Shown: one piece after another, positions 6,193 to 12,252 of the stretch
How positions within the stretch are numbered: the stretch's first letter is position 1
Layout: every line of letters begins with the position of its first letter
DNA from: an uncultured Bacillota bacterium
Lineage (GTDB): Bacteria; Bacillota; Clostridia; Christensenellales; UBA1242
NCBI GenBank assembly: GCA_900555365.1
Contig: USKO01000009.1
Coordinates: forward strand, 1-12,252
DNA: 12,252 nucleotides
Direction of reading: 5' to 3'
The notes under the pieces: generated by a model
Told to the model about the DNA's origin: nothing
What the model saw: only the letters and a program-made list of their open reading frames with translations
The model's database searches: none
Position numbers and translations under genes: made by a program

Positions 6193-6630
6193 TCATATTG
6201 ATTTGTCGTTATCATCATCTAAATTACATTGCTCTTCGTTATAAGCTTGTAAATGTTTAGCGCTCTTTTGTTGCCTATGCACCATATAAAGAGCGTTGTT
6301 TAAATAATTTGTTTCTTCAATTACATTTTTGGTTTTTTTATTTAATATCATAGAACCCGCTAAACTGCCAATAGAAATAGCTAGACCAGTACTAGAAAGA
6401 ACCAAACTTGCTTCTGCAGGAGCAAATATGTGTGAAACAGCAGTAGCCGCTCCAGCAATAGCAGCTATAACCGTTGCAATATTTGCAAGTTCTAATTTCT
6501 TTAATTTCTTCTCACTACCACCATGTAAAGCTTTTTTGTAATCATAAGATAATAATTTTTCAAGCTTCTCAAGCTCGTCAAGTGACATTGATTTTAAGTT
6601 TTCTTCACTGATTAAATATTTGTTCGCCAT
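6193..6630 (-). CDS. Small protein with hydrophobic hairpin, shared MANKYLISE start
   Basis: A 145-residue protein I do not recognise. Residues 1-46 are charged and helical (MSLDELEKLEKLL, then a double glycine at 37-38); 48-70 and 74-96 are hydrophobic and Ala/Gly/Ser-rich, likely a two-pass membrane hairpin with the turn at APAEA. Residues 97-145 are polar, with KHLQAYNEEQC and an acidic end. ATG 6630 is chosen over an ATG at 6663 because GGAG lies 6 nt before it, because 6663 would lie upstream of the predicted transcription start, and because the MANKYLISE start is repeated at 6164. It is the first gene of a three-frame operon behind a strong promoter. The parallel layout with the 5619-6086 protein suggests gene duplication. 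No signal peptide is seen. Confidence 0.82.
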   Translation of the reverse strand: MANKYLISEENLKSMSLDELEKLEKLLSYDYKKALHGGSEKKLKKLELANIATVIAAIAGAATAVSHIFAPAEASLVLSSTGLAISIGSLAGSMILNKKTKNVIEETNYLNNALYMVHRQQKSAKHLQAYNEEQCNLDDDNDKSI

Positions 6631-6633
6631 TTT
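6602..6633. repeat. 32-bp direct repeat, copy 2
   Basis: The second copy of the repeat at 6136-6167, covering the start codon and first nine codons of the 145-residue protein. The 466-bp offset matches the unit from one start to the next, consistent with a tandem gene duplication. Confidence 0.9.
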
Positions 6634-6651
6634 TATCTCCATATTTTCTAT

Positions 6652-6680
6652 AGTATAACACACATTGATTTTGCCGTCAA
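6652..6680 (-). promoter_or_regulatory. Strong promoter of the small membrane-protein operon
   Basis: On the minus strand TTGACG (6675-6680) and TATACT (6652-6657) are 17 bp apart, with TG one base upstream of the -10 (TGTTATACT). The start site near 6645 leaves a short leader of about 15 nt with just the Shine-Dalgarno. No operator-like palindrome is evident. Confidence 0.85.
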
Positions 6681-6792
6681 TAGCAAATTAATTATGCTTT
6701 TTCAAGTTAAAATCATCCTAACAAGGCAGTTTTATATATTTTTATATTCAATTCCATATGAATCACTTTTGTAAGAAAAATAAAAGGAAATT

Positions 6793-6860
6793 GACGATTT
6801 AAGAATTAATCTAGTAATTAAGATTACAAAAGCCGGCAATTGTGATCAAATCGTCTTTTT
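6793..6860 (+). terminator. Nested stem-loop with T-run in the 6664-6936 spacer
   Basis: GACGATTT (6793-6800) pairs with AAATCGTC (6848-6855). Inside, GATTACAA (6822-6829) pairs with TTGTGATC (6840-6847), one wobble, and the loop contains GCCGGC. The inner 3' arm abuts the outer 3' arm without a gap. Five T residues follow on the plus strand, so it resembles a plus-strand terminator or the end of a small RNA, but no plus-strand gene precedes it. It may instead mark the end of the Nudix-like transcript read from the minus strand. The rest of this 273-bp spacer is AT-rich and shows only the promoter at 6652-6680. Confidence 0.45.
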
Positions 6861-6936
6861 ATTAAACGCAAACTTTTGCTTATTAAAATTAAAGTGACGG
6901 CATAAAAAATACAACCATTACCTCACTCTTTGAAAA

Positions 6937-7866
6937 CTACTTATTATTATGTATATTCAGATAGGCAGCAACTTTTTTCATTAAAGCCTCTTGACTTGGA
7001 AAATTCGTTGGCAAAGCTGCATGACCACCAGCAAATGAATTTGCATCTTCCAAATACATAGAAATTACCTCATCAAAATATCCTACATATATACCTGCCA
7101 AATTCTCTTTAATGTTATTTCGCGTATTTTCAAATATCGATTTTACCTCAGCTCCATTTATAAATACTCCACATAAAACAACTAGCTCATTTGATTCCCT
7201 GTTATGAAAGCCTCCAAAAATAGCAAGGTTTTCCTTATTTACATCAATCTTCAGTTCCTCTCTGAATTCTCTTTGCAGGTTGGCTAAATAATCTACAGGT
7301 TTAAAACTTCCAGATTCGGAATCATAATATGTAGCAAGATGTCCTCCCGCACCCAACAATTCAATAACTGGATGGTCAATACTTCCATCCCATCCACCCA
7401 CGCGCCTATTCATTATATATAAAATATCTCCAGCATTTACTCTAATATTTTTATTTCGAGATATTACAAACCGATCGTACTCAACTCTCCCATAAGGATT
7501 ATTTTTGTTGGTTTCATTTATAAAGTTTGCAGTGTCGTGATCTATATTTGCAAATATAAGGCATTGTACACTCATATGTTCAGGAATTGGCGTAAGGCTT
7601 TCAGCATATGTGCGCGGCATTATCACATTAGTATTTTCATATATTAAATGCAGTGGTTCAATTATTCTTATATGTGTCAACAAATCTTTCTTCTTATTAT
7701 CAAGTGCGCCAAGACCTTTCGTTTCAACTTGCTGATTATCATCAATAACAATATCTACATCTGACGGTAATAATAAAACCTGCTTTCCCAAATTTGTTTG
7801 ATAATTTATGCCATTTTGCATTATCCTTTTAAGGCTTCGAATAGCCATTGTTGCTTCAATGTTCAT
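6937..7866 (-). CDS. Nudix-like hydrolase with an unrecognised N-terminal half
   Basis: A 309-residue protein. GAGGH at 172-176 and REFREELKID at 199-208 match the two ends of a Nudix box (GG...REuxEExGu), whose second-half glutamates bind the metal in hydrolases cleaving nucleoside diphosphates linked to another group. The first half departs from consensus: the loop between GGH and REF is long (YYDSESGSFKPVDYLANLQ) and lacks the GxxxxxE glutamate, and Lys replaces Gly after the EE pair. Hydrophobic strands (LAIFGGF, ELVVLCGVFI) follow as in the fold. I do not recognise residues 1-150. The protein looks cytoplasmic. ATG 7866 has an excellent GGAGG. It is probably monocistronic. The substrate cannot be predicted. 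Confidence 0.75.
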   Translation of the reverse strand: MNIEATMAIRSLKRIMQNGINYQTNLGKQVLLLPSDVDIVIDDNQQVETKGLGALDNKKKDLLTHIRIIEPLHLIYENTNVIMPRTYAESLTPIPEHMSVQCLIFANIDHDTANFINETNKNNPYGRVEYDRFVISRNKNIRVNAGDILYIMNRRVGGWDGSIDHPVIELLGAGGHLATYYDSESGSFKPVDYLANLQREFREELKIDVNKENLAIFGGFHNRESNELVVLCGVFINGAEVKSIFENTRNNIKENLAGIYVGYFDEVISMYLEDANSFAGGHAALPTNFPSQEALMKKVAAYLNIHNNK

Positions 7867-7952
7867 AATATAACTCCTCCAATTACAAAACTTAAATCTA
7901 GTTAATCGTTAATTTTTATTAGAGCAAAAGATTTAAGTAATTTCATGAATTA

Positions 7953-7981
7953 TTTGTATTTGCCATTTTAATTAAAATCAA
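7953..7981 (-). promoter_or_regulatory. Weak candidate promoter for the Nudix-like gene
   Basis: TTGATT (7976-7981) and TACAAA (7953-7958) are 17 bp apart on the minus strand, about 90 nt upstream of the gene. The 184-bp spacer is AT-rich and I see no other feature in it, nor a clear terminator for ligA. Confidence 0.3.
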
Positions 7982-8050
7982 ATTCTGTTTTCATATTTTT
8001 GTTATAAATATAGTCTTAATTTGAATTGAAAAAATCTTTAGCCCCCCTAA

Positions 8051-12183
<4,133 letters not shown>

Positions 12184-12190
12184 ATGTTAT

Positions 12191-12219
12191 ATGATAGCAT
12201 TTTTGCCAAGATAAGTAAA
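12191..12219 (-). promoter_or_regulatory. Promoter of pcrA-ligA, likely giving a leaderless mRNA
   Basis: TTTACT (12214-12219) and TATCAT (12191-12196) are 17 bp apart on the minus strand, with TG one base before the -10 (TGCTATCAT), an extended -10. Transcription should start about 6-8 bases after the -10, at 12183-12185, which is the ATG itself (12181-12183). Confidence 0.55.
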
Positions 12220-12231
12220 ATTTTTGCTAAG
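12200..12231 (+). repeat. Pair of 11-bp direct repeats around the pcrA promoter
   Basis: TTTTTGCCAAG (12200-12210) and TTTTTGCTAAG (12221-12231) differ at one base and are 21 bp apart, two helical turns. They flank the presumed pcrA -35, so a regulator could bind both on one face of the DNA. The sites are T-rich and chance is possible. Confidence 0.35.
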
Positions 12232-12252
12232 GAAAATAAAAATTTTTCTTCA

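Noticed and set aside
6630..6663. Upstream ATG at 6663 for the 145-residue protein
   Set aside because: It would lie upstream of the predicted transcription start and within the -10 region, and it loses the repeated MANKYLISE start and its GGAG.
8033..8050. Possible terminator after ligA (TTAG, G-run, CTAA, then T6 on the minus strand)
   Set aside because: The stem is only four mostly A:T pairs around five G; too weak to call without transcript ends.

Overview
The window is AT-rich and carries a Bacillota (Firmicutes)-type gene complement with good Shine-Dalgarno sites, standard stop codons (TAA, TAG and TGA all end genes, none is read through) and near-consensus sigma-70/SigA promoters. The protein sequences (EF-Tu, EF-G, S12, S7, PcrA, LigA) look like a low-GC, Clostridia-like bacterium; I cannot name genus or family. 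Nearly everything is on the minus strand.

Region 1 (1-4850) is the str cluster, read right to left: perfect promoter (4820-4848), a ~290-nt structured leader with an attenuator-like terminator, rpsL (S12), rpsG (S7), an unusual 308-bp gap holding a GC-richer, highly base-paired element, fusA (EF-G), a 111-bp gap with its own promoter, and tuf (EF-Tu), whose last ~28 codons are cut off by the window edge. S12 has Arg at position 88 where nearly all bacteria have Lys; that change is a classic streptomycin-resistance substitution. EF-Tu is four residues short near switch I.

Region 2 (4890-7870) is an accessory island between two housekeeping blocks. Two small HTH regulators diverge from an intergenic region with two 16-bp palindromic operators (TATGCA-N4-TGCATA). 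Next come a remnant of the start of a pepD-like dipeptidase gene on the plus strand, a bidirectional terminator, and a minus-strand operon with a strong extended -10 promoter. That operon encodes two paralogous small proteins with hydrophobic hairpins (145 and 155 aa), separated by a 16-codon open frame that repeats the first nine residues of the first protein. A Nudix-like protein with a long unrecognised N-terminal half follows further upstream. This membrane-protein operon and the rpsG-fusA element are the best candidates for something undescribed.

Region 3 (8051-12252) is the pcrA-ligA pair, helicase and NAD-dependent DNA ligase, two bases apart and translationally coupled. The pcrA promoter lies so close to the start codon that its mRNA is probably leaderless.

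All calls come from reading sequence by eye; no database search or structure calculation was run.
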